A stretch of 64,000 nt of DNA from Henckelia pumila (taxonomy: Eukaryota > Streptophyta > Magnoliopsida > Lamiales > Gesneriaceae), in assembly GCF_033568475.1 (NCBI RefSeq), contig NC_133120.1:89608151-89672150 (forward strand), in the 5' to 3' direction. Below, in pieces: positions 46,308 through 57,051 of this stretch. Position numbers and translations under genes: made by a program. Each line of letters starts with the position of its first letter. The first letter of the stretch is position 1. The notes under the pieces are model-generated. The model did not search any database and had not been told where the DNA came from. It saw nothing but the letters and a program-made list of their open reading frames with translations.

Positions 46308-49247
46308 TATTTATAGAAAAGGGTAGGCATAAGGGTAAAATAAAATTGGTCTCAAATGAAACTCATATATTTATAGTTATAGTATAGATTATAGTATTAG
46401 ATTAGATATTAGAGATATATAATAGAGAAATTAAATAAAATAATAAAAAAACAAAATAATAAATAGTAGATTCACAAAATTATCATTTTTTATTTGAAAC
46501 AGTGCATATCAAAACAAGGCAAATAATAAATAGTAGATGCACAAAATTTTAATTTTTTTATTTGAAAAAGTGCATGATATAATTTTTTAAATGAATTACT
46601 TAATTAGTTGAAGATACACATAAATAGATAATTGAAAAAATACATTAATTATGTACTATTAATAGAAAAGGGTAGACATGTAAATTTACAATTAAACTCA
46701 TATATTTATATATGTAATATATTAATAGAAAAGGGTAGGCATAATGGTAAAATAAAATTGGTCTCAAATGAAACTCATATATTTATAGTTATAGTATAGA
46801 TTATAGTATTAGATTAGATATTAGAGATATATAATAGAGAAATTAAATAAAATAATAAAAAAACAAAATAATAAATAGTAGATTCACAAAATTATCATTT
46901 TTTATTTGAAACAGTGCATATCAAAACAAGGCAAAATAATAAATAGTAGATGCACAAAATTTTAATTTTTTTTATTTGAAAAAGTGCATGATATAATTTT
47001 TTAAATGAATTACTTAATTAGTTGAAGAGACACATAAATAGATAATTGAAAAAATACATTAATTATGTAGTATTAATAGAAAAGGGTAGACATGTAAATT
47101 CACAATATTTATATATGTAATAGAATAGTATAGATTATAGTATTAATTAGATTAGATATTAGAGATATAATAAAATAATAAAAAAACCAAATAATAAATA
47201 GTAGATGTACAAAATTATCATTTTTTATTTTTGAAACAGTGCATATCAAATAAAAACAAGGCCAAATAATAAATAGTAGATGCATAAAATTTTAATTTTT
47301 TATTTTAAAAAGTGCATGATATAATTTTTTTAATGAATTAATTAATTAGTTGAAGAGACACATAAATAGATAATTGAAAAAACAAATTAATTATTTAGTA
47401 TTAATAGAAAAAGGTAGGCATAAGGGTAAAATAAAATTGGTCTCAAATAAAACTCATATATTTATAGTTATAGTATAGATTATAGTATTAGATTAGATAT
47501 TAGAGATATATAATAGAGAAATTAAATAAAATAATAAATAGTAGATTCACAAAATTATCATTTTTTATTTGAAGCAGTGCATATCAAAACAAGACAAAAT
47601 AATAAATAGTAGATGCACAAAATTTTAATTTTTTTTATTTGAAAAAGTGTATGATATAATTTTTTAAATGAATTACTTAATTAGTTGAAAAGACACATAA
47701 ATAGATAATTGAAAAAATACATTAATTATGTAGTATTAATAGAAAAGGGTAGACATGTAAATTCACAATTAAACTCATATATTTATATATGTAATATATA
47801 TATTAATAGAAAAGGGTAGGCATAAGGGTAAAATAAAATTGGTCTCAAATGAAACTCATATATTTATAGTTATAGTATAGATTATAGTATTAGATTAGAT
47901 ATTAGAGATATATAATAGAGAAATTAAATAAAATAATAAAAAAACAAAATAATAAATAGTAGATTCAAAAAATTATCATTTTTTATTTGAAACAGTGCAT
48001 ATCAAAACAAGGCAAAATAATAAATAGTAGATGCACAAAATTTTAATTTTTTTTATTTGAAAAAGTGCATGATATAATTTTTTAAATGAATTACTTAATT
48101 AGTTGAAGAGACACATAAATAGATAATTGAAAAAATACATTAATTATGTAGTATTAATAAAAAATATATGTAATATATTAATAGAAAAGGGTAGGCATAA
48201 GGGTAAAATAAAATTGGTCTCAAATGAAACTCATATATTTATAGTTATAGTATAGATTATAGTATTAGATTAGATATTAGAGATATATAATAGAGAAATT
48301 AAATAAAATAATAAAAAAAACAAAATAATAAATAGTAGATGCACAAAATTATCATTTTTTTTTATTTGAAACAGTGCATATCAAAACAAGGCAAAATAAT
48401 AAATAGTAGATGCACAAAATTTTAATTTTTTTTATTTGAAAAAGTGCATGATATAATTTTTTAAATGAATTACTTAATTAGTTGAAGAGACACATAAATA
48501 GATAATTGAAAAAATACATTAATTATGTAGTATTAATAGAAAAGGGTAGACATGTAAATTCACAATATTTATATATGTAATAGAATAGTATATATTATAG
48601 TATTAATTAGATTAGATATTAGAGATATAATAAAATAATAAAAAAACCAAATAATAAATAGTAGATGTACAAAATTATCATTTTTTATTTGAAACAGTGC
48701 ATATCAAATAAAAACAAGGCCAAATAATAAATAGTAGATGCACAAAATTTTAAGTTTTTATTTTAAAAAGTGCATGATATAATTTTTTATGAATTAATTA
48801 ATTAGTTGAAGAGACACATAAATAGATAATTGAAAAAACACATTAATTATTTAGTATTAATAGAAAATGGTAGGCATAAGGGTAAAATAAAATTGGTCTC
48901 AAATGAAACTCATATATTTATAGTTATATTATAGATTATAGTATTAGATTAGATATTAGAGATATATAATAGAGAAATTAAATAAAATAATAAAAAAACA
49001 AAATAATAAATAGTAGATTCACAAAATTATCATTTTTTATTTGAAATAGTGCATATCAAAACAAGGCAAAATAATAAATAGTAGATGCACAAAATTTTAA
49101 TTTTTTTATTTGAAAAAGTGCATGATATAATTTTTTAAATGAATTACTTAATTAGTTGAAGAGACACATAAATAGATAATTGAAAAAAATACATTAATTA
49201 TGTAGTATTAATAGAAAAGGGTAGACATGTAAATTCACAATTAAACT
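44040..49247. repeat. AT-rich satellite array with ~1.5-kb higher-order repeat
   Basis: About thirteen monomers of roughly 330-445 bases follow head to tail. Each carries the order TAGTATAGATTATAG, AGATATTAGAGATAT, ATAATAAATAGTAGAT, TTTTTTATTTGAAACAGTGCA, AGTGCATGATATAATTTTTT and GAGACACATAAATAGATAA. A distinct monomer type (marked by AATTAGATTAGATATTAG, CCAAATAATAAATAG and AAAACAAGGCCAAA) returns at about 44122, 45622, 47138 and 48600. That gives a higher-order period near 1.5 kb. On the minus strand every monomer contains TCTATACTATAACTATAAA, a sequence like a plant Helitron 5' end. Confidence 0.9.
46274..46308. repeat. (AAT)n microsatellite within one satellite monomer
   Basis: About eleven AAT units, expanded from two or three units in a sister monomer at 44777. 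It is private to one monomer. Confidence 0.95.
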
Positions 49248-50522
49248 TGTTGGGATCGGTTCAGAGGGTAGAGGGGGGTTGAATACACTCTGAAACTTAT
49301 TTTCTTTCTTTTCAAAATGATCAAGTGAAGTTTAGTTCACTTAATATGTTTTCTCAACTTCTAAAACGGTTTGAACAACTTAAATAGTGCGGAAATAGTT
49401 CAGAGGTTTTAGTGATGCAAAGGCAAGTTATAACACGATGTATGAGCAATATATAAGATAAATATGCAGTAAAGACTAAGGCACGATTTATGGAAGTTCG
49501 AAGGCTTAATCCTTCTACGTCTCTCCTTCTTCCACTTAGGAAGGAATTCACTAGAAGACTTTGGTTATTACAACGTCTTGCAATACACCCACTTCAGACT
49601 TAGGACTTATCCAATGCCTAATCCGAAACTCCTAGATTTACACAGATAAGATTCTCAGTTCTTATCAAACTGGTGGAAGCTTTCAGAGTAGCTTCAAGTC
49701 TCTTCAATAATGAATACAGTGGTTGAGCTTCTCAAACTGCAGAGCGGTCGAGAGGCTTGGAAACCCTAGGATGATCCTTGAAGATCAGATATGTAAACTG
49801 TAGGCGAGGGTTTATTTGAGCAGCAAGTGAATGATCTTGTAAGTGTGCTCAAGTATTGCTTCAGTATATCAGATGAGGACTTCTGATAGTATTCAAGTGA
49901 TTGAGTTGATTGAGATTTTTCGTGTTGCTTGTCTTCTCTTTCACTTCTTGAGCAATCTTTCCTTTATATAGGTCAATCATCAACGTCTTTATTTTGAACG
50001 TTCTGATGCTGCATTGAATGCACATTTAATGCTTCATAAATGCATTGATGATTCTGCATGAAGATCGTATACTTCTTTAAATGCAGACAACTTCCAGGGT
50101 CCAAAACTGGTATAAACGGTCGAATGCTTTATCTGTAGCCATTCTGCGTTTTTGCCATTTTAGTGCAACCTGTTGTCTCGATGCAAGAGTCAACAGATCT
50201 TCTGATACGCCGGTTCTGCTTTTGATAAAAGATCTTGCAATGAATGTCTTGTCTCAAGTATTTGTCTTGACATATCTTGATAAGCAGTTGGCATTCTACC
50301 GGTAGATAGATTTATCCTCTGCTGGTTTGAATAACCAGTCGATAGGTTTGTGACTGCAACCGGTCGAGAGACAAAGGCGGTTGACAAGCTTCCGGTAGAT
50401 AACTTGAAGGGTTTAGACGGTTGCGGTAGGAGTTGTAGTAGATTCCTGAAATACAAAAGATTGGCAGCACATTCCTATACAATGAGTTGTTGTTTGTTAT
50501 CACCAAAATGTCGGATTCAACA
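49248..50522 (-). repeat. 3' LTR of copia C1
   Basis: Plus-strand borders are TGTTGGGATCGG and GGATTCAACA. It matches 59118-60394 nearly throughout; differences include TAATATG/TAATCTG near 49348 and CGTCTCTCC/CGTATCCCC near 49520. Confidence 0.96.
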
Positions 50523-50537
50523 ATTTCCCCCTTTTTG
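50523..50537 (-). other. Polypurine tract of copia C1
   Basis: On the minus strand AAAAAGGGGGAAAT abuts the LTR. A similar purine tract follows CTCCAACA in the fragment at 30120. Confidence 0.85.
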
Positions 50538-50722
50538 GTGATGACAAAACTTAAGTGCTCCAAAAACAATACGAAAGCATTGAAATGAACTTCATTGAGA
50601 GAATGAATTTCATTAATTACAATAAGCATTCTTATTACACCTACTGAAGAAAAACAAAATGAGATACAGCTGCGATAAGTAAAGAAGAGACAAGTTGTTC
50701 ATCTTTTGAACCAACTGGCTCC

Positions 50723-51502
50723 TCATGACCTATCGCCTTCTCTTCTTCTTCTGTCGGCTTCTTCCTTTCTTCTGGATTCTTCTTCACGTCTTCTTGCCTC
50801 TGCTGCTCTTCGTTGCTCTTCTTTCCCCTTTTTGGCATCACCTTGGTTGAGTCGAAGGATGATCTCAGTGAGTTGAGTGCCAAGGCAGGCTTGCATAGTA
50901 TCAATTTTTGCATCTAGTTGAGCAATTAGAGTAGCTTGCATAGTGTCCATCCGATCATTCAACTGCCTATGAAGGCGGTTTTCGGATTTGACAACTTGTT
51001 CGGAGACGGTAGAGAGCGTGTTGATTTGAGTGCGATGATGGGCAGTGATCTCTTTGGACAGATGAGAAAGGTCTCTAGACACGGTCTCAAAATGCCGAAT
51101 CATCGTCGTGCGTGAATTGTCAACCCATGAGGATGTGTTTGTGATGACTTGTGAAAAGGATCGAACTGTTTGCATGAGCTCATGAAGCCTATTTATCAAT
51201 GTGTGATCCAGAGCTGCTGCCATGGCTTCAATATATGAGTCATCAGTCTGAAGCATTTGACTTTGTGTGTCATTCCTTGGTGAAGCCGGGCCAGACTCAA
51301 GATGATGTGGTGCTGGTGATCTGGCTGGTGAGCTAGCTGATGTACCTTCCAATAGTGGTACAGTTGGAGATGTAGGGGTCTCGACTGCAGCCAAGATGGT
51401 TGGTGGAGTAGCAGGATCAGCACTCGGTTCATCCATTAGGAGATCTTCCACAAACTTTTCAGTAGATGGAGACGGTTGAAGTGCTGGGTCAGCATCAGTC
51501 AC
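50723..51502 (-). CDS. Copia C1 extra gene, C-terminal part (frameshifted from next entry)
   Basis: The frame gives about 259 residues: first a Pro/Ser/Thr-rich linker (TDADPALQPSPS and onward), then a long predicted coiled coil (INTLSTVSEQVVKSENR, LHRQLNDRMDTMQATL), then a highly charged end (EEQRRAAEARRREEESRRK). No membrane segment is seen. It begins with GTG only because the upstream frame is broken; a 1-base frameshift just before 51502 probably separates it from 51499-53457. In the fragment at 30.3-31.5 kb the same order of linker, coil and basic end is kept. Function unknown; SIRE-type elements carry env-like or structural genes in this position. Confidence 0.72.
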   Translation of the reverse strand: MTDADPALQPSPSTEKFVEDLLMDEPSADPATPPTILAAVETPTSPTVPLLEGTSASSPARSPAPHHLESGPASPRNDTQSQMLQTDDSYIEAMAAALDHTLINRLHELMQTVRSFSQVITNTSSWVDNSRTTMIRHFETVSRDLSHLSKEITAHHRTQINTLSTVSEQVVKSENRLHRQLNDRMDTMQATLIAQLDAKIDTMQACLGTQLTEIILRLNQGDAKKGKEEQRRAAEARRREEESRRKEEADRRRREGDRS

Positions 51503-53457
51503 TGGCTGTTCTGGAGGTGCAAGTGATACAATAGTGCTTGGTATTCACTGCTGCAAGGAGCCTCTGTCACAGAGGTGACAGGAATTTCTTGTTCAATCAC
51601 TTCTAAAGAATCTTGTAGACGACTGGGAGAGGTGTGAGCGGTCGCCGCTGGAGATGAGTGAGCAGTCACATATGCTTCCGGTTGAATTACTGCTGGGACT
51701 ACGGTTGAGGCGGGGTCGACCGATGAAGATGCTGCCACAATCGATCCTAGAGCGGATGACTGAAACAGGTCAGCAGTGATGAGACCGGGCAGAATCCCAT
51801 CTGAAAGAGTAATAGCAGAGACGTCTTCTTCACCCTGATCTTGGGTAAGAAAAGTCTTCATCATCACCTGTGCTTCCAGTCCATAAGCCTGTATACAAGC
51901 TGCTGAAGCTGTCGTCTTTACGTTGTTAAGAGCTTGGAAGTGCTGAAGTAGTTGAGTGATTTGACGTAGACTATTCTGTAGTCCAGTCAAAATCACAAAG
52001 TCCTCGGTGGCGGTAGGACTCTTGGATTTGAAGTTCTTGAGACGCTCAGTAATCAACAGAGATATCAAGCTTCCTCGAAGCTTCAAGTCGATGAGCTGTC
52101 TTCTTCCCAGAGCCTCCACGATGTCTTCAGTGTCAGCAAAAAGAAGCATCTTCTGCTCAATAACGTTCAGAGCTTTCCACTTAGAAAATATTTGAGCAAG
52201 CATCAGGTGAGTACGGGAATGATGCCATCTGTCAAAGCGCTGTAGGTGACGCTTGACAGTGCGGAGAACGTGAGAGATGATCAAGTTGAGCTCTACAGTA
52301 GCTGCTGGTTGAGCCTTAGGTGAGTAGATCATCACACCTTTCCCTTTGTCCTTGGGATCAGCGAGAGTGACCTTTGGAGTTGATGAGGCACCTTCCCTGA
52401 TTATCACACCCTTGGTAGGACGTGGAGCAGTAGTAGCAGTAGTGGTAGTAGTCTCGACCGTTGGCAGAATTGGTGTTGGAACGGTAGGAGCAAGTCCAAA
52501 AAGGGACTTTAACTTCTTGTGCTGCCTCTTCTTCTCGCCTGCAGGCATGGATGGCACAGCTGCTTTGGAGACAGAAGGAGATGACTTGCTGAAGGCTTGA
52601 ATCAGTGAAACGTTCTCACGTGATTCTTCTTCAGAGTCAGACTCTATGATAAGTTGACGCTTGGCAGATTTCCTGGTATGGGCTGGTTTGGCCGCTACCG
52701 GGACTGTTGAAAGCGGTTGAGTGACAGCAACAACACTTGCGGTTGAAGGCAGAGTGTCGGCCGCAACTTCTTTCTTGTTCAGAAACTTGAAGATTGTAGA
52801 CTTGTTGAGCCATTTGGTGGGATGCAGAGGCTCAGTCTTGGAGAAGTCTACTCCAAGGACGCTCAAGGTGTGGCAAATTTGCAGAGCAAATCCCTCGGAT
52901 TGCCCTTTTCCCCTGATCATTTCACATAAAGTAGTGAACAATATGTCTGACCAGTTGATGTTGATTTTGGAGGCGATACAAGCCATGTATTGGAATTTCT
53001 CCATCGTCACCTTGTCGTACGATCCAGCCTTGGCAAGAAGATTCTTGGCCACGATGTTGGTCAATAGCCTGAATGGAGCTTTAAGAGATGTCTTCTGAGC
53101 CGGCAGTTTGATCGGAGCATCAGTGGTTGAGAATTCCTTCAACCAGTATGAGCAGTTACCATCGGGAAGATCCGCGCATTTTGTCAAACCCCTGGAGGGC
53201 AGATCAAATGTGCTGGCGAAGAACTTTTGATTGAAGGAGTAGGACTCTGTCCGGATCAAGCATTTGACAGTCCCATGCTCGATTTGAGCGGTTGCAAAGA
53301 ACTCCTTCAAGACAGGCAGATCGCAGATGGCGCTGCTTCCCAAAAACTTCTTCAGTCCAGAGGCTTCAAGCATGGTGAAGACCTTAGTGATTCCTGCATT
53401 GTTTGCCTCAATAACGGAATCAAAGTTGATTGCAAGGCAAGTCTTCTGGATCGACAT
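51499..53457 (-). CDS. Copia C1 extra gene 3' of pol, N-terminal part
   Basis: This 652-residue frame begins MSIQKTCLAINFDSVIEAN. The first 200 residues form a conserved globular-looking region (EFFATAQIEHGTVKCL, FASTFDLPSRGL, LLAKAGSYDKVTMEKF, NINWSDILFTTLCEMI) shared with the frame starting at 32889. A long Ser/Thr/Pro/Lys-rich middle follows, including KRQLIIESDSEEES and KKRQHKKLKSL, which are possible nuclear-type basic patches. A second conserved region (ADTEDIVEALGRRQLIDL) also appears at 31549 as ATLEDRIFEWAEL. No signal peptide, membrane helix or enzyme motif was recognised. It is in the sense orientation, downstream of pol, so it would need a subgenomic or spliced RNA. It may belong to the group databases label 'putative plant transposon protein', which I could not check. 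Confidence 0.78.
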   Translation of the reverse strand: MSIQKTCLAINFDSVIEANNAGITKVFTMLEASGLKKFLGSSAICDLPVLKEFFATAQIEHGTVKCLIRTESYSFNQKFFASTFDLPSRGLTKCADLPDGNCSYWLKEFSTTDAPIKLPAQKTSLKAPFRLLTNIVAKNLLAKAGSYDKVTMEKFQYMACIASKININWSDILFTTLCEMIRGKGQSEGFALQICHTLSVLGVDFSKTEPLHPTKWLNKSTIFKFLNKKEVAADTLPSTASVVAVTQPLSTVPVAAKPAHTRKSAKRQLIIESDSEEESRENVSLIQAFSKSSPSVSKAAVPSMPAGEKKRQHKKLKSLFGLAPTVPTPILPTVETTTTTATTAPRPTKGVIIREGASSTPKVTLADPKDKGKGVMIYSPKAQPAATVELNLIISHVLRTVKRHLQRFDRWHHSRTHLMLAQIFSKWKALNVIEQKMLLFADTEDIVEALGRRQLIDLKLRGSLISLLITERLKNFKSKSPTATEDFVILTGLQNSLRQITQLLQHFQALNNVKTTASAACIQAYGLEAQVMMKTFLTQDQGEEDVSAITLSDGILPGLITADLFQSSALGSIVAASSSVDPASTVVPAVIQPEAYVTAHSSPAATAHTSPSRLQDSLEVIEQEIPVTSVTEAPCSSEYQALLYHLHLQNSQ

Positions 53458-53851
53458 GATAGCTGTAGATAAGAACTCGAGCAGAGAGTAAGCAAAAGCT
53501 TGATAGTAATACGATAGAACTTTTAATGCAATATGAAAGCTTTAGCAACGGTAAAAGGTTGATATACGAGTGTAAAAAAGTATATATAGGAACCTATGGG
53601 CCATATGGTGATGTCATGAAAAGTATTTTTGAAATTCAAAAAGTTTTGAAGAGTATAATCACCACGCCCAATCAATGTCATTTGGTTCAAAGCACAAAGC
53701 TGCTTAGTACGGAGCATGTCAGAGACTAGCTAAAGGCGGATGATATGCCAACATTTATGGCAATGTAACAGCTAAGCTATTAAAGTCATACTAGCAATCA
53801 TTCCCCCTAAAAGCATGCATACTAACTTAGATCTACTAAGCCAAGAATATT
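53458..53851 (-). promoter_or_regulatory. Intergenic spacer between C1 pol and the extra gene
   Basis: About 390 bases without a frame separate the pol stop from the extra gene start. This is where an internal promoter or a splice acceptor for the extra gene would have to lie. TATATAGG on the plus strand (TATATA on the minus strand near 53585) is within reach of the start at 53457, but no site is proven. Confidence 0.3.
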
Positions 53852-55024
53852 TCAAAAATATGAAAACTTAGCGTCCGGTAAAGGCTTGGTGAATATGTCT
53901 GCTGCTTGCTGATCGGTAGAGATGTATTCCAGCCTGATTTCCTTCTTTAAGACATGATCTTGGATAAAGTGATGCCTGACATCAATGTGCTTTGTCCTAG
54001 AGTGCATCACTGGATTGTAAGTGATGGCTATGGCACTTGTATTGTCACAGTAGATTGGAGCTTCACTCGACCGGATTCCATAATCATTAAGCTGCTGTTG
54101 AATCCAGAGTATTTGAGCACAACAGCTGCCAGCAGCAAGGTATTCTGCTTCGGCGGTCGAGGTAGTAATTGATGTCTGCTTCTTACTTGACCACGAAATT
54201 AGTCTATCTCCAAGGAATTGACATGTGCCACTTGTACTTTTGCGATCAATTCTACAACCCGCATAATCTGCATCTGAATAGCCAATAAGATTAAGATTTG
54301 AATCTTTGGGATACCAAAGACCCACATTAGTAGTTCCTTTAATATATTTAATTATTCGTTTGGCGGCAATGAAATGAGATTGCTTAGGTGCTGCTTGAAA
54401 TCTAGCACATAAACAAACTGAATACATGATATCCGGTCGACTGGCAGTCAAATAAAGCAATGAGCCAATAAGGCCTCGATACATTGTTACCTCGACCGGG
54501 ATTCCCCCTTCATCTTTATCAAGCTTGATTAATGCACTCATGGGGGTAGATACAGTTGAGCACTGTTCCATTCCAAACTTCTTTACCAATTCCTTGGCAT
54601 ACTTGGATTGATTGATAAATATTCCAGTTTCAAGCTGCTTCACTTGCAATCCAAGAAAGAAATTTAGCTCGCCCATCATGCTCATTTCAAATTTCTCCTG
54701 CATCATCTTAGAGAACTTTGAGCACAACTTGGGGTTAGTTGACCCAAATATAATGTCATCAACATAAATTTGTACTAGTAACACATGATCACCTTTTACA
54801 AATTTAAACAAGGTCTTATCGACCGTTCCAATTTGGAAATCATGTTCCAGTAAAAATTTTAGTAATGTATCATACCATGCACGCGGTGCTTGTTTTAATC
54901 CATAGAGGGCTTTGTCAAGTTTATAGATATATTGAGGATGAGTAGGATTGACAAAACCTGGTGGTTGTTCAACGTACACCTCTTCTTGAAGTAGACCATT
55001 GAGGAATGCAGACTTGACATCCAT
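53852..55024 (-). pseudogene. Copia C1 pol, reverse transcriptase and RNase H
   Basis: This 390-residue frame starts at [18 protein letters not shown], inside the RT domain. It has [14 protein letters not shown] and the active site [11 protein letters not shown], then RNase H with [17 protein letters not shown] and YCDNTSA, ending TKPLPDAKF. It is in the same frame as the segment at 56935-55139 and is separated only by an in-frame TGA at 55139-55141, where AQGFRQ is usual in copia pol. Confidence 0.93.
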
Positions 55025-55138
55025 TTGATAAACTTTAAAGTCCTTGAAAGCTGCATAGGCAAGAAAGATGTGGATTGCTTCTAGTCTTGCAACTGGCGCG
55101 AAGGATTCCTCAAAGTCTATGTCTTCTTCTTGTCTGAA

Positions 55139-57025
55139 TCATTGTGCAACAAGTCGAGCTTTGTTACGCACAACAGTGCCATGTTCATCGAGCTTGTTAC
55201 GAAACACCCATCTAGTTCCAATCACATTTTGATTTTCCGGTCGAGGAACTAGATGCCAAACATTGTTGCGGGTGAATTGATTCAACTCTTCTTGCATAGC
55301 TTCAATCCAGCTGGCATCTGATAGAGCTTCATCTATCTTCTTGGGCTCTACCTGAGATATGAAAGCTGCATGCAAGAATTCATTAATCATTTGACCACGT
55401 GTTTTTCGAGGAGCAGAAGGGTCACCTATGACCAACCCAGGTGGATGATCTTTGTTCCACCTAAAATAATTTCCTAAAGGGTTGTCATCAATTGGTTGAC
55501 GAACGTCCTCGTTTACTGGATCATCATTGGCAGGAGGATCTTTATCAACCGGTGGATCCTCTTCTGGCCTTGTTTGATCACACACGGTAGAGGGAACTGG
55601 ATCATCCTTCTTTGGAGGATATGGATCACTGTCACTCTCTTCCTGTAGATTTGTGTTTTCCAGTCTATGACTCAGATCATTTATGCTCCCTTGAGTTTGT
55701 TCTGTACAAAGAGTAGATTCATCAAAAACAACATGAATGGTTTCCTCGACCGTTAGTGATCTTTGATTGAACACTCGATAAGCTCTGCTAACGGCTGAGT
55801 AACCAATAAAAGTTCCTTCGTCTGCTTTGGCATCGAAGGCTGTCAAATGATTTTTGCCATTGTTGTGGATAAAGCATTTGCACCCAAAAATTTTGAAGTA
55901 TGAAATATCAGGTTTTGTGTCATTCCAGATCTCATATGGAGTTTTGTTAAATCGTTTATTAATCATAGATCTGTTTTGAGTATAGCAAGCTGTGTTAACT
56001 GCTTCTGCCCAAAGTCTTTGAGAAACATTTGAATCAGCAATCATAGTTCTGGCTGCTTCTTTTAAAGTACGGTTCCTTCTTTCAGCCACCCCATTTTGCT
56101 GTGGGGATCTAGCAGCTGACAACTCATGCTTGATTCTCTGATCATCTAGATAAGTCATAAGAGTGGTGTTTAAAAATTCAGTCCCTCTATCACTCCTGAT
56201 TCTATCTATCACAGTAGATTGTTCATTTTGCAAGCGTTTAAAAAGCTTAATCAGGTGAGGTACAGTTTGATCTTTTGAAGAGAGAAAGATGACCCAAGTA
56301 AATCGAGAAAAGTCATCTATAACAACAAGAGCATATCTCATTCCCCCTATGCTTCTTACTGGTATAGGACCAAATAGGTCCATGTGAAGTAAATCTAAGC
56401 ATTTGGAAGAAGACATACACCCTTTATTTTTAAAGGTTGCTCTCACCTGCTTTCCTAGTTGACAAGCAGGACAAACTTTGTCTTTTATAAAATCTCCTTC
56501 AGGCAGACCAGAAACCAAATCATGCTTCCTCAAGTTAGAGATGGACTTAAAATTTAGATGATTTAACCGCTTATGCCACAACCAATGTTTATCATGATGA
56601 GCAGTAAGACAAGTACGTGAAGAAATATGTGAGCAAGACCAGTTTACCTTGTAGGTGTTTAGGTCTCTTACACCGGTCATAAGAGTCTCACCTTTGTCAT
56701 TTTTGATGATGCAAGTGTGTTTGTGAAACTCGACCGAATGATCATTGTCACATAGTTGACTAATACTTATCAAATTATAGCACAGTTTGTCAACAAGCAA
56801 CACATATTTAATAATGATGTTACCATGAATAATCTTACCCTTACCCACGGTTTTACCTTTGGAGTTGTCTCCAAAGCTGATCTTTGGTCCTTTGCACAGC
56901 ACAACTTCTGTTAGAAGTTCTGGATTCCCTGTCATGTGCCGTGAGCAACCACTATCTAAGTATCAGGTAGTGTCCTTGATAGAAGTGGTCTTCTCGCCCG
57001 TTTGGACTTTTAGTACCTGCAAAAA
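55139..57025 (-). pseudogene. Copia C1 pol, protease, integrase and start of RT
   Basis: Protease shows YLDSGCSRHMTG with an intact D-S-G; the codon just before this Tyr is a TGA stop (56967-56969), probably from tryptophan. Integrase has WHKRLNHLNF and CPACQLG, then DLLHMDLFGP, VIDDFSRFTW and the Glu in GVAERRNRT. The segment ends RNKARLVAQ at a TGA. The join to gag is also out of frame at a T run near 57020. The catalytic residues themselves look unchanged, so inactivation is by stops and a frameshift. Confidence 0.93.
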
Positions 57026-57051
57026 AAATGAAGAACTTTTGGTACCCATAT

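Noticed and set aside
44040..49247. CRISPR-like array
   Set aside because: Repeats are 330-445 bp, AT-rich and without short unique spacers or cas genes; the host is a plant.
50190..50629. Frames repeated at 60062-60500
   Set aside because: They are inside the two C1 LTRs; the duplication explains them.
50723..53457. Envelope glycoprotein in copia C1
   Set aside because: No signal peptide, membrane helix or cysteine pattern is visible, so the position alone is not enough to call it env.
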